From the NCBI RefSeq assembly GCF_024139115.2, contig NC_085139.1, positions 141,056,097 to 141,120,096 on the forward strand: a stretch of DNA of 64,000 bases. Direction: 5' to 3'. The notes below the pieces were generated by a model. That model was not told the DNA's origin, searched no databases, and worked only from the letters and a program-made list of their open reading frames with translations. Both the position numbers and the translations under genes were made by a program. This DNA comes from Armigeres subalbatus. Taxonomy: Eukaryota; Arthropoda; Insecta; Diptera; Culicidae. Shown piece after piece: positions 1 through 11,599 of this stretch. How positions within the stretch are numbered: the stretch's first letter is position 1; each line of letters begins with the position of its first letter.

Positions 1-508
1 GTTTATACAATCTGCGAAAGTACACAGCTATGCTCGTGCTACACGCTAAGTATGCTACGTTGATTACTATCGCATTTGATAAGTGCAACTCTTGCCCAGT
101 CGCCATCAAGTGAGTACAAAGATTCCGTAGTGTCAAACAAAAGAAATTACGGTATCCAACTTTTCGGATTGTGGAGCCGGTATATTTCGTACCGCCGCCA
201 GTAACGGTTCAATGATGGCTTCTGGTCGTCCGTGTAGGATGCTCAATGTACGAAACATTCAACGGGTAGAGCAGGAAACAGTTCACCGCCTTTTTAGCTT
301 CCCCTTTAAGGCATCGTTGGATCCTCATGAGTCGGAAAAGTCACTGTAACCGCAGATTCTCGTCGACGTCTCATAACTGCTGCAAAACAGTGGCTATTCA
401 GTAGCATTTCTTAAACAAGCGGGAGCTCCTTGAGGACAACGTGGTTGGCGGTCAGTCTTGAGCGGTTAGGAGTGTTGAAATGTTATGGGTCGAAGCTTGG
501 CCGCTTCG
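1..508. other. No recognised gene
   Basis: I see no convincing coding segment. The stretch lies directly downstream, on the minus strand, of the RTE-type RT relic and may hold its eroded 3' part. Confidence 0.4.
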
Positions 509-1125
509 CTAAATCGTGTGGTTAAAGGTTGTCGTCCGCAGTCGTCTGATTTTCGGGGTGTGAACGATGGATGATTCTCCCAGCAGCTCATGCAACTCGT
601 GGTTCATTCGCCTCCTCCACGTACCGTCCGCCATCTGCACCCCACCATAGATGGTACGCAGCACTTTCCTTTCGAAAACTCCAAGTGCGCATTGGTCCTC
701 CACGAGCATCGTCCAGGTCTCGTGTCCGTAGAGGACTACCGGTCTAATGAGCGTTTTGTAGATTGTCAGTTTGGTACGGCGGCGAACTCTATTCGATCGG
801 AGCGTATTGCGAAGTCCAAAGCACGTACGATTTCCAGCCACTAAGCGTCTCCGAATTTCCCTGCTGATATCATTTTCGGCAGTCACCAGTGAGTACAAGT
901 ACACAAATTCTTCTACCACCTCGATTTCGTAACCACCGATGCAAACTCGTGGTGGGTGGCTCACATTGTCTTCTCTTGAACCTCTTCCTATCATGTACTT
1001 CGTCTTCGACGTGTTGATGACTAGTTCGATCCGCTTAGCTTCCCTCTTCAGTCTGATGTAGGCTTTCTACATCTTCTCAAAGTTACGTGCCATAATATCT
1101 ATGTCGTCGGCGACGGATTTATTGA
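509..1125 (-). pseudogene. RTE-type non-LTR retrotransposon, RT C-terminal fragment
   Basis: The minus strand encodes the late part of a reverse transcriptase. It starts with a VADDIDIM box, a decayed form of the catalytic YADD motif, near 1110. It continues through KTKYMIGRG and the RTE-like C-terminal segment with LYGHETWTM (family norm SETWT) and VFERKVLRTIYGG. A TAG stop at 1068-1070 interrupts the frame just after the ADD box, and everything N-terminal of that box is missing, including palm motif A, the endonuclease and ORF1. The frame runs open for 161 codons downstream of the stop. In intact RTE elements this protein nicks DNA and copies the element RNA at the break. This copy cannot do so. 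Clade assignment rests on motif similarity to known RTE C-termini. Confidence 0.8.
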
Positions 1126-1129
1126 CAAT

Positions 1130-2048
1130 TGTACCACTCGTAGCACTGCAGTGCACTGGATGAAGGTGATGTTTTTTTGTTTCATTTTTTTAGGAGTAAA
1201 CAACAGAACCCACATCACCCAGTGCGCCACGAACATGAAATTCACCACAGTCAAATGTACACATTCACCCAGCAAATGACAAAAATTCACTACGCGTTTA
1301 ATGGGCCACTCACATTCATGCGGTAACGGTAACTGAGCAGCCTGTCAGAGCGACTTGTGTTGGGATGAATGGTAAATTGAATGGTTGGTGCCGGAATGAT
1401 TTTTTGGCTGCCCTGCAGTTGCACGCACGATGGTGGTGATGAGATTGACCGGAGAATATGCTGAGATGTATGTTTTTCAATTGGCATATTTCAACCCTGG
1501 CCCGGATAACTCGAGATACTCCGCATTAGAGCGTTTTAAGAGTTTTGCAGTCTAACGGGGCTACATTTTGTCGGTCTCGATAATTAAATCCAACCGCTGT
1601 TATAGGAGCTAGAGAGCATGTACATACTTTTTATATTTACGTTGACGCGGTAAGTAAGAGTGTGTTTCTACACTTGGATTCATGTGAGGCCCCAAAGTAC
1701 AAATGGTCTGCTTTTTCAAATCAGTAGCTTATTTATTTTAAATCATCTCACAATACTTTTCATGGGCTTCGTGGCCGTTGTTAGTTCTCTGAAGGCTTGT
1801 GCTGTGGAGTGGGGGTTCAAATCCCGCCCTGGTCTGGTAAAGAGACAACTTTTCGAGCGCAAAATTCTCCATTGGTCCCCTGAGTGTGTGTGTGTGTAAA
1901 TGTCCTGTCCGTCTCATAATGCTAGATGTTAAGTTTGTACGACCTCTGGGCGAAGGCGGTGATTCACAAATTGCCTTGTCTGCATACTGAAGTCAGTCAG
2001 AGATGTATCAGTTGCAAACAAGCGGACCTGGGCGCTGGTTGAATCCGA
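1130..2048. other. No recognised gene
   Basis: Only short, unsupported open frames are present. A (GT)n microsatellite lies near 1885-1898. Confidence 0.4.
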
Positions 2049-2898
2049 GGAAGGGTCATTTGGCTGAAAGTAATTCGGCCGAAAGCCATTTAGCCGCATG
2101 CCACTTTGACCGTATGCCAAGTAAGACCGAAAGTCATCCAGCCGAATTCCTTTTGGTCGAATAGAACGTACGTCGTATGCCACAAATGGGAAGAAGTGAT
2201 GAGTGAGAAGAGAGGCGTTTCCCTTCTCACTTTACGCAGTGATAAGTGAGAAATGAGGGTTGAGAAGAGATAAGTGAGACGTCTCATTTCTCCCTCCTTA
2301 TTTCTCATATCTCACTGTGAAAAGTGAGAAGTGCGAAGTGAGAAGTGAGACGTCTCACTACTCACTTCGCGCTATTCACTTTTTACAGTAAGAAATTAGG
2401 AGTGAGAAGTGTCAAGGTGAGACGTCTCCCTTTTCACTCCTAATTTCTCACTTCTCACTGTGAATAGTGAGTAGTGCAAAGTGGGTAGTGAGACGTCTCA
2501 TTACTCACTCCTCATTTCTCACTTCTCACTGTGAAAAATAAAAAGTGAGTAGTGAGAAGTAAGACGTCTCACTTCGCACAAGACGCGAGTGAGACGTCTA
2601 TTTTTCACAACTCATTTCTCACTTTTCAAATGACCTATTCGGCTAATTGACTTGTTCGGCCGAATAACATGTTCGTTCAAATAACCTATTCAGACAAATG
2701 ATCTGTTCTGCCAAATGTCCCTTTCGACGAAACGATCTATTAGGAAAAACGATTTATTCGGCCAAACGACCTATTTCCTATTCGGCCAAATGACCTATTT
2801 CGCCAAATGACTTATTCGACCAAATGGTTTGTTTGACCTAGTAGCTTTCGGCCAAATGGCTTTCAGCCTAATAGGTTTCGGCCAAACGACCCTTTCCC
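2049..2898. mobile_element. Foldback-like element with two subrepeat modules
   Basis: The outer arms are inverted copies: near 2049 the sequence reads AAGGGTCATTTGGCTGAAAG and near 2840-2898 its diverged reverse complement ends in GACCCTTTCC. The arms consist of degenerate GGCCAAATGAC-type units. The core (about 2190-2640) is a minisatellite built around the self-complementary GAGACGTCTCAC, alternating with GTGAGAAGTGAGTAG-type units. No coding frame of note is present. Arms made of short subrepeats are typical of foldback elements, but no transposase or clear target duplication is seen. A related GAGACGTCTC plus GGCCAAATGAC composite occurs near 62.4-62.7 kb. Confidence 0.6.
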
Positions 2899-2978
2899 TC
2901 ACTTCTTATTTCTCACTTATTATTTCCCAACCCTTAATGATTTAAAATAATTGTTGTTTGTGCTAATGTAAGAACTAC

Positions 2979-3247
2979 TTCTTATTCTTTTTATTGGCAT
3001 TACATCCCCACACTGGGACAGAGCAGCCTTGCAGCTTAGTGCTCAATAAGCACTTCCACAGCTGTTAACTGCGAGGTTTCTATGCCCGGTTACCATTTTT
3101 GCATTCGTATATCATGAGGCTAACACAATGATACTTTTATGCCCAGGGAAGTCGAGTCCAATCCGAAAATTACCTAGACCGGCACCGGGAATCGAACCCA
3201 GCATGGTCTTGCTTTGTAGCCGCGCGTCTTACCTCACGGCTAAGGAG
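2979..3247 (-). mobile_element. Feilai: Feilai-type tRNA-derived SINE, copy 1
   Basis: Read on the minus strand, the element starts with a tRNA-like head (CCTCCTTAGCCGTG...) with a pol III B box of the form GGTTCGATTCC. It then has the conserved body ending in CAGTGTGGGGATGTAATGCC and an AAGAA-rich tail. It is flanked by a perfect 11-bp target duplication GTAAGAACTAC at 2968-2978 and 3248-3258. Two more copies are in this window (20176-20461 and 32523-32814). This copy lacks a few bases of the head relative to them. The family name is from memory of the Aedes Feilai SINE. Confidence 0.85.
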
Positions 3248-3258
3248 GTAAGAACTAC

Positions 3259-3964
3259 ACGACACTGAATAACGCGACGCAAGACGAGACATAACACTTA
3301 TAGGCTCCTTTTCATGGGCTGAAAAAGCATCCACCACCTCTGATCTAACATTAGAGAAATTTTCTGTACATAAATTCCATTTCGCATGACACTTTTGATT
3401 GCTTGAATAAAAGATCGTGCACAATTGTTGTTTTTTACTACTAGGCATAATAACCAAAAGTAAACAAGCCGTCTGATCGGATCATTTTAGTTATGTTGGG
3501 TGACATTTTCAGCAAAAGACCAGGAAGGCATCAAGGCCTGGGGGATCTCTCGAAAATAAATTATTGAAGGCGATCCTTTTTTAAATCATTCAATTCCGAG
3601 GTTCCATGTAACGTCATTGGGTGCCCATGCATTCCCAAGTAAGCAATAAGCACTTCAGTTCGCGGAACCGGCGATTTGGCGAATTGGAGTACTTTGTGTC
3701 ACTTAGGTTGGATTTTGAAGGATCGGTCGTAAGAGAATGGAATAAAGTGTTTTCAGGAAAAAAGGATCTGTAAAGTCCTTCGAAAGTTTAGTAATTGAAC
3801 CAAGTTGTCGATTTGCGTTGGAGACAATCGAGGCGTAGTGAGCTTTGCATTCAGGAGTATACCAAGGTCCATCACATAGTCCTTCATCTCAAGAATAGAA
3901 TAATCTAGTATTAATAACTTTGGTTGGAATGTAAACTAAGTAGAACCTTGGCTCAATATACAAT
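3259..3964. other. No recognised gene
   Basis: Nothing recognisable. Short open frames lack any domain motif. Confidence 0.4.
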
Positions 3965-5600
3965 CAGCACCTTTTTACTTACTTACTTACGTCATCCTGC
4001 GATGTCCCGCTGGGTTCCAGTCTAATGCTTGTTTACAGATTTCGTTTCCGTCCCTACGTAGAGTGTGGTCGACCCTGCCCCACCTCTGATCACGAATTTC
4101 TGTTGCTATCGGCCTCTGGTGACAACGACGATGGAGCTCGTTGTTTGAGATCCAGTTGTGAGGCCACCAAGCCCAAATTATATACCACAGGCATCTGTTG
4201 ATGAACACCTGCAGCCGTTGAGTGTTCCTCACTGATACACACCATGTTTCGCTAGCGTATAACAGCACAGATTTCAAGTTAGAGTTGAAAATTCGTTTTT
4301 TGGTGCGTTTTCTTATCTGCCTGTTTTTCCAGATATTTCTTAAACTCGCAAAGGCAGCCCTTGCTTTCTTAATCCGTGCACCTATGTCGATCTTGGTACC
4401 GCCGTCTGACGCCATTTGGCTACCAAGATATTGGACGCTTTCGACATTCTCCACTGGTTGCCCGGCTACTGTGAAACTGGAAGGAGTCACCGTGTTTACA
4501 TCCAACGATTTGGTTTTGTTGACGTTGATGACTAAACCTGCCGAGGAGGAGCGCTCGGCAAGGTCGTTGAGCTTACTCTGCATATCAGAGCGCCGTTGCG
4601 CGAGGAGTGCAACGTCATCAGCCAATTCGAAGTCGTTTAGGTGCTCCATGGTTATAGGCTGCCATAACAGCCCGTGGTTTGGTTCACGGTCAATCGCTTC
4701 TACCAGAATGGCATCGAGTACGATGAGAAACAGTAACGGTGATAGAATACATCCTTCCCTCGCACCATCTACGACCCGGATAGGGTCGGACAGGACCCCA
4801 TTGTGTAGCACTCTACACGAAAAGGCCTCGTACTGTGCTTCGATGAGGCCGATGATTTTCTCAGGAACCCACTTGCGTCTCAAGGCGCCCCACATATTCT
4901 CGTGATTGAGACGGTCAAAAGCTCTTTCGTAGTCAATGGATACCAAGTAAAGGGATTCTTGGAATTCGTTGACCTGCTCCAGAATTATGCGGAGCGTGAC
5001 AATATGGTCCACACAGAATCTTCCGGCACGGAATCCGGCTTGCTGCCGCCGGAGAGTCGCAACGATCTTCTCCTGAATCCGGGCTAGGCTAATTTTGCAT
5101 AGAACTTTGAGAACGGTACACAGCAACATAATGCCTAGCCAGTTATCGCATACAGTCAGGTCACCCTTTTTGGGCACCTTCACTAAGATACCTTGCACCC
5201 AGTCGACCAGTAGTTGAGCGGATGTCATGGGGTCAGCTTTGAGCATCTCGGCTGATATGTTGTCGACCCCACTGATATGTTCATGCTTTGGATGGCTGCT
5301 TGAATCTCTAGCAGTGATGGAGCTTCGGTATTGACGCGTATTATACGTCGGATCCTAGGCAGATCATGCCGAGGTGGTGATGGCCTGGCTGGCACTTGAA
5401 AAAGTTGTTCGAAGCGCTCGAACCAGCGTTTCAGCTGGTCAGTTGGGTCGGTCAATAACTGATCATTCGCGTCTTTCACAGGCATCGTTGCATTCATCTT
5501 CGCCCCGCTTAAGCGTCGTGAGATATTGTAGAGGAGGCGAATATCCCCGGTTGCTGCGGCTCTCTCTCCTTCGTCGGCCAGAGAGTCTGCCCACGCTCGC
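3965..5600 (-). pseudogene. RTE-type reverse transcriptase, nearly complete RT domain
   Basis: The minus strand carries the pre-RT linker (frame LADEGERAA... near 5580, then MNATMPVKD at 5497) and an open 419-codon RT block from about 5246 to 3987. Visible motifs are IDYERAFDRL (motif A with its catalytic Asp), AREGCILSPLLF (family norm RQGCxLSP), ELADDVALLAQ (motif C, ADD), and the C-terminal SETWCVSV segment. A frameshift near 5283-5240 separates linker from RT. There are substitutions at conserved sites (AREG, LADD). The protein stops at HRRMT, shortly before a (TTAC)n run at 3976-3989, so the normal C-terminal tail is lost. The endonuclease and the 5' end upstream of about 5600 are missing. 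The copy is a fairly young but inactive remnant. Confidence 0.85.
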
Positions 5601-5609
5601 TTGTCCCGT

Positions 5610-6890
5610 CACAATCACAATCAGCACCACCCCTAAGGTATTGCTTGTTTGCAGATCGGGGAATTGGCTCAAAGGAAATTGGTTTGACGATCGGGTTCAC
5701 GGCAACATAACCTCACTCCACTAGTTGATATCCGTCGGTCGCACCGATAAGATTTATCAGATTGAGATTTTTCAGTATGTCTAATAGCCATGCGCTATTA
5801 GATAGCCTGGTAAATAAATCTTTTTTCTTCTTTATATAAAAAAGATTTTGCATTCCCTTTGAGGCAATATAACTCATGAACGGATGGACCTATTTGTACG
5901 ATTTCCTCACTAATCGATTCGCTTTGGGATCAGCTGTGTTTATATATTTATGAAAAGATAAAGCATTGCACTGGGAAGGTTGATCAAATGTTAAAATATT
6001 ACGTCTTTATGAGTTCTGAAGAAAATAACAAGCTCAATCAACTGAATGATTACCAGTGAAAAAAAAACAATCCGAGCAAGATCTCGTTCGCCTAGCAAGA
6101 GATTAGAAAAAAACCTCACTCCACCTGTTGCATGTACAGGTGTCTGGTTTCAGATTTTCTTTTATTTATCCAATTTAAAAAATGCATATACATAGCCTTT
6201 TATAAAAAAATATCAAAAAATAGCCTACAGATTAACAAATGTTTCGATCCAATGACGCAAAACATAAAGTTTATTATCTATCTCTATGGACAAGTCTAAT
6301 GTTACACCGAAGAAAATGCGGAAAAACTTGCTCCGCTTCAGGCACACTCGTTGGATGGGCTGGCACCTTCTCTACCCACTAACAAATGCTCATGGGAAGC
6401 AGGGGGCTGCCTAAATGATTCAACTTTCCCAAGCCCGGCATTATATCTACGAAGGTAGGTACACGCTCACTACGCGAGCCAACATTCGCGAGACCAATAA
6501 AGATTCTTAATGAAAGAAAACAAAGTTGTAATAATTTCCAAATTGCTTCTCGCTCTGCACATCGCCTGAACCGGCAATGACATAAGTTGAGCACCACCCA
6601 CGAACCGGAAGAGCCAACCAACTCGACTTCGAGAAGACATATAGATGGGAGCGAGTGGGAGGATAAGCTCGCGTGCGTGGCCAAATTTGTGGCTGCACGC
6701 AAATAACTTGAGGCATCTCACCTGGAAAATTTGTTGTGGCTGACTTACGGGTTCCCACTATAAGTAGGGAAGATATCAAGAAGTTTCCCACGAATCCCCC
6801 ACAAGTTTGAATGGGAATAATAATTGGAAACGTGGCTTGTTTGACGTGATTTGGCGATATAATTACGGTATGTGTGCACCCTTTTAGCTA
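5610..6890. other. No recognised gene; intronic candidate
   Basis: No coding segment is supported. A short palindromic stretch CTAATAGCCATGCGCTATTAG-like lies near 5782. The region is downstream of the Ig-domain exon on the minus strand and is plausibly part of the following intron. Confidence 0.35.
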
Positions 6891-6897
6891 TACTCAC

Positions 6898-7098
6898 CGA
6901 GAATTTCGACAGTGTGCACCTGGTCCTTGTTGATCTTGTCGCTGATTTGACAAACGTAGTCACCCGCGTCCTGGGGTTCCAATTCCGATATTTCCAGATT
7001 GTAGCCCTTTACCAGTCGTATCCGTTCGTCTCTGGTTACCATCAGCTGGGAAGCTGTTAGCACGTTGGTGCCTCGTCGCCACAATAGCACCAGTGTGC
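6898..7098 (-). CDS. Immunoglobulin-domain exon of an IgSF adhesion protein (partial gene)
   Basis: This is a 201-bp exon (67 codons, phase 1 at both ends) on the minus strand. It is preceded by a pyrimidine-rich acceptor (TTCTCTTACAG, AG at 7100-7099) and followed by a strong GTGAGT donor at 6897-6892. The protein includes LVLLWRRGTNVLTA, RDERIRLVKGYNLEI, LEPQDAGDYVCQI and HTVEIL: the Trp of strand C and the D-x-G-x-Y-x-C box of strand F of a V/I-type Ig domain. The first Cys lies in the previous exon. The donor falls after GTCGAAATTCTCG, so the next exon probably starts with Val, as in the VEILVPP linkers of insect lachesin/klingon proteins. These are extracellular, membrane-anchored neural adhesion proteins. 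No other exon was found, implying long introns. Codon use is clean and undamaged. Exact orthology is uncertain. Confidence 0.8.
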
Positions 7099-7189
7099 CT
7101 GTAAGAGAAGAAGAGGGTATGAAGTTTAGAAGATTTGTTGAATATAGAGTCGTATACGCTGAACATATTAATGTGATACGTGACAACTT

Positions 7190-10100
7190 GGGTAGTCAGA
7201 TTATCGAGATTCAGATTGTTATGTAATCTGCTCCTCGTAGGACATTTTCAACACAATTATCATTGCGGGATGAGTGGACTGGAGATCGAGCAATGAGGAA
7301 GAAGCGTGAAGCGTTGATATATCGATGGCTACCTTTTTAAGGAAGATCGGGTGTGGGTTTTTGTGTAGTCTGGAAATGGAATTCTCTGGATAGGCAGGCA
7401 CTGCCCTGATTTTCGGGCAGATATATTCATAATGTGTATTGTAGTAGCTTGGAGTTATAGCAAACTAAATTCTAATATCGAGGACCATAAGACGTTTGAA
7501 AATGTTTACAGTAGTAGTATTTTACAAACACAGAAAACGAATCCGTAATCATCGAAGTATTCATATTTTTCAAGAAACAAACGACATTTTGTTATACTTT
7601 CGTGAACAAATGGTACTCCATCGCATATCATTGATTCTATTTCATGGTCTGAAAAAATTTCCAACTTCATTACAATGAACTGCACGCTATTATGCGATCT
7701 ACAATTTTTTCGTTCCATTTTCGCTTTTTAAATGCCATTTGAAGATCTTATATTTCTTGTATTTGGGGTCTCTAGTAGGAAAGATTGTCGACTCTGAGGG
7801 TGCAGTGCATCGTCGGTTGCTTCCAACACACGTGACCAATTTATCGCGATGTCAGATGCTAGATCTATTATGAACTGTTAAAATACTATCCAAAACACCA
7901 AGACAGGCCATGTTCCTGCAAGCACGTAAAGCCCTAAAGTGGAGTACGTTTTTTTATTCCCGCTAAGACGCAAAAATGGATTTATGCACGCTATTGTGCA
8001 TTTGACGTACCTGCAGAACTGCTCTGGCAGATGCAAACTCCTTCAATGACTGAGGACAAAAAAAAACTACTTGAATCACAATATATTGAAAACCACCGGG
8101 AAAAAATGTAATTTCTTCAAATCTATTCCCACTTTGCGAGAAGCTTGGGTGCAATTCAAATTGTTTCCACGGATTCGGAACACAAGTTCAAGTTGGATGG
8201 CTGCTGCATGAAAAAAGCTCCATGCCAGATCCGAAGGGAAACGCTGAACAGCTTGAACTTTTCTCACTCTCTAGCCAGGGTTTTTTAGCATAATTTTAAT
8301 TTAAAAGTTTCCCTTGTCGTTATAACCCGTTGTCGCTGTCGGCGCATCCAGCCGGTTCGTAGTCAAAGGGGAAACTTTCTTAGTGAAAATTTAATCTAGG
8401 TGAGTCCATATAGTGACGAGAAACAAATGCAAAGCGCTTACTGAGTGGTAAATGGAACCCTTATGATAGAGGAACCCTTATGCCCTTCGTTCTAATGGAA
8501 TATTTAAAGCCAGAAATTCCATTCTTACGCATTCAAATTGCAAAAGAAATTTATAGTGAACAACAGGAACATTTTCTGTATGTTAAATCAATGTTATACG
8601 ATCCCATAAAGTAAAATTGGATACTGTAAGACCTTAAATCAGATTATTCAAATAGTCGATATTTGTTAAACATCTTTTAATTGGTTTATGTACGTAGTGT
8701 GAATGCAAGTAGCACCCAATTAACAGTGGAAAATCATCGCAGAACTTTTTGAGCTACAAGTAATTGGGGATTGTTATACACATATGAGTACATTAGGGTT
8801 CCTTGTACCAGTGTTCACACACGTTTTCCTCTTCCAAATTTAAATCGCGCCGCACTCGAATGGCCAAAGAATCACCTGAAGTTTTGTCACACCCTCAAAA
8901 CTGCCAGAAAGGTGCTAGGCAGCTGAGAATCTTGAACTTTTTAGTTAGATTGGTGTACACCACGTGTTGCTTAATCCTGTATATTACTATATGATGTTTC
9001 AGCTTTGACTGTACAATGATTCACTTCTGTAAAACTATGGATGTGAATAGCAGTCGTTAGAAGGCCCATCACTACCATACGGTCTCTATGCTATAAAATT
9101 GAATTTGTGCTCAAACGGAGCACACGTAAGCGGATACGCCAATCGCAATCGTTCGTATTTCGTCGGAAAAGGGGTGCATGATGTGAAGCAGCAAGTGACA
9201 CGACCACACACCCCGGGGACCCACCTTTATCAACTGTCATTGTCGAATTTTCCCCCCTCCCGGGAGCTGTTGTCTCGCACAATCCGCGTTCTGTGGTACA
9301 AAATTATTACCCACAAAGTAATGCTAATCGCAAAAGAGACAATCGGCGTTCACAGTAGAACGGAGCCGTCTTGCTAACGTTTGGATACGTTCGCCGTTTT
9401 ATTGGGGAGGATGGGGGGCCCGTGACACAATCTGCCGGAGGTAATGTGCGTAACGAAGACGATTATTGAAAGAACGACACATGTCTTTTCCGCGATGTTG
9501 GGAATTAAAACACACAAAGGCTGTTAAATCCGAAAAGGATGAACTCGAGACAGACTCGCTGCGTTGGAGTTATTGTTGGAAGGGTTGGGTGGATTCGTTC
9601 GGAAACATTGGAAGCACTTTCGTGGGGAGGGAGTTTTAATTAGGATTAAATTTAACTGTTATATCCCCCTGATGTATACTCTCTGATAGAACTAGCTTTT
9701 AATCGTAGGTTTCCAGCAGTTCTCATTGAATGGAAATAGCTAATTGTCTAATTAATATATCGTTGGATATCTTTTTTCCCAGTGTTAGAAGTTCATACTA
9801 TATTTCTTAAGTAAAAAGAAAGCATGAAAAAAAGTTTAAAAGATTATTCGATCAATTTTACCGAACTGATAGCACGCTAAGCTATCTTCATTATGATTTT
9901 GATATTTAGTTATCAATCATGGCTTAAAAATGTTTGTTAACTAGTCGACCCTATAGACATACACATTTCTCTATGGAATTCCATTCGGAGAACCTAACTT
10001 ATTCTAATGATTCGATTACATGCATAGGAAATGCCATGGAATGTTAAAATAGATTACGTGTCCAATATAGGAATATTTTGGGGGTCCATAATAGGCAAAA

Positions 10101-10240
10101 AAAAAACATCCCGAAACGGAACATGAAAATCAAATGGAGTGTCGACTATAGGGAAGCAATTTCCTATTATTGACCAACCCCCAGACCCCCTGTCTACTAT
10201 AGGGAAAATTCAGTCTGACATTCAAATGTTTATTTCGTCG
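7190..10240. other. No recognised gene; AT-rich, likely intronic
   Basis: No supported coding exon or repeat family over about 3 kb. The stretch lies upstream of the Ig exon on the minus strand and may be intron of the same gene. Small self-complementary segments (AAAGTTTCCC... near 8304 with GGGGAAACTTT near 8369) are the only structure noticed. Confidence 0.4.
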
Positions 10241-10246
10241 AATAAG

Positions 10247-10362
10247 GGTCTGTTCACAAATTACGTAACGCAAAAATCGAAGTTTTGACCCCCTTCCTCC
10301 CTCATGTAACAAAAAGTAACACGAACATTGCGATATAAGCGTACGTAATTTTGAGAACAAGC
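10247..10362. mobile_element. Short MITE with TTACGTA-type inverted ends
   Basis: The left end TCTGTTCACAAATTACGTAA is mirrored, with mismatches, by the right end GTACGTAATTTTGAGAACAA. The roughly 115-bp body contains a C-rich tract. The ends resemble a MITE type that I recall as abundant in Aedes. There is no coding capacity, and no clear target duplication was identified. Confidence 0.5.
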
Positions 10363-10500
10363 ATTACGGTAGTATAATCCACTTTGCACGCGGGACATGT
10401 TACGCTTCCGCTGGTCAGTCCGGCCATCAACGAACTGCCTTGGGTTGTATACAAGCTGGCTCCTATCTTAAGCTTAAGCTATTTTAAGCTTAGAAGGAGC

Positions 10501-10686
10501 TTATGCGTGAGTGTGCACATACTCTTCTTTCGTATTTCTTCCTGATTCTTGCTTCCACGGTAGTGACGCTCGAAAACGACGTTGACATCTTCCGTCAGGT
10601 TCTTCATCCAGTGACTGCATCTTGATATTCTCACCTTTGCCAGGAGTGATCGTCACGCGATTGTAGAGATATTTTGGTGTGCGCAT
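10501..10686 (-). pseudogene. Possible coding relic, unidentified
   Basis: Two overlapping minus-strand frames look coding in turn: MRTPKYLYNRVTITPGKGEN, then in another frame DVNVVFERHYRGSKNQEEI. An internal CAAAG/GTGAGA could serve as a splice donor, or a frameshift could join the two frames. I do not recognise a family, and a chance frame is possible. Confidence 0.2.
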
Positions 10687-10828
10687 TCGATTATATTTTT
10701 GTTTGATTTTGATAACTATGATAGGGCGAAATTTATTTTTTTAGGATAATTCATGTGATTCAGCATCAATAACGCCAGTCAGCGTCTACGAGTGCTTGTA
10801 AAGCAGGGGAGTTTTTGGCAACGAATCT

Positions 10829-11046
10829 GTTTCAAAAGGTCGAAGTTCCAAAGGTTGTAGGTCAAAATTTCGAAGGACAAAAAGTCGAAAAGACAAAAAG
10901 TCGAAATAACAAAAGGTCGAAAGGACAAAATGTCGAAAGGACAAAAGGTCGAAAGGACAAAATGTCGAAAGGACAAAAGGTCGAAGGTCAAAAGGTCGAA
11001 AGTTAAAAGATTGAAAGGACAAAAGGTCGAAGGAAAAGGTGGTCAA
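10829..11046. repeat. AAAGGTCGAAAGGAC minisatellite array
   Basis: A degenerate array of units of about 10-15 bp with core AAAGGTCGAAAGGACAAAA. The same family occurs at 13.9-14.5, 22.65-22.87, 46.3-46.5 and 47.4-47.6 kb, in both orientations. Here only one orientation is present, so this may be one arm of a decayed foldback element. Confidence 0.7.
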
Positions 11047-11599
11047 ATGAAAAACAGGTTGAAAAAGTCAATTTTGAAATCTGTAAGGAGGGTCTTGTTG
11101 GGGTCTCTAAAATTCCGAGCTTTAGCGCCAGACGATGCAATCGTCTGCTAAGAATTGCGGATCGAGTTGCCCAGCTAGCAGTTTCAACCCTACAGCAAGA
11201 CGAACCTTTCAGAAACCCTATTCTCCAATAGACCGAAACACTAAATTCCCAATTTCTCTATTGATATTTCTAAATTCGAAAACAGAAATCTAAGATTGAG
11301 TCAGTGACCAAAGCATAATATTAGTTTATTCAGCGAAGCAACAAAGTGTGTTCTGATTCAAACTTGATTTGTAGAACAAATTTTATTAAAAAAAATCCAC
11401 GGCAAATCATTTCAATTTTGGTCCCTACTAGAATTGCTATCGAATACGGAGCATAATCTACTTCTCTCTTGCCCTAGGAGTGACGTCACTGCTGTCCTAT
11501 GTGCATTCGTGATTTTGGTTGTGCTTATTTGTAGTTTACAATGGTCACCTACTCTAAAACACTTGTCTGGTGTATCATATCATAACATGCGGCGTACTT

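Noticed and set aside
2190..2640. CRISPR array
   Set aside because: Repeats are degenerate, palindromic and without unique spacers, in a eukaryotic context. The same applies to the 10.8, 14.2, 32-35 and 46-47 kb arrays.
4222..4905. 227-codon plus-strand open frame
   Set aside because: Antisense shadow of the RTE reverse transcriptase on the minus strand.
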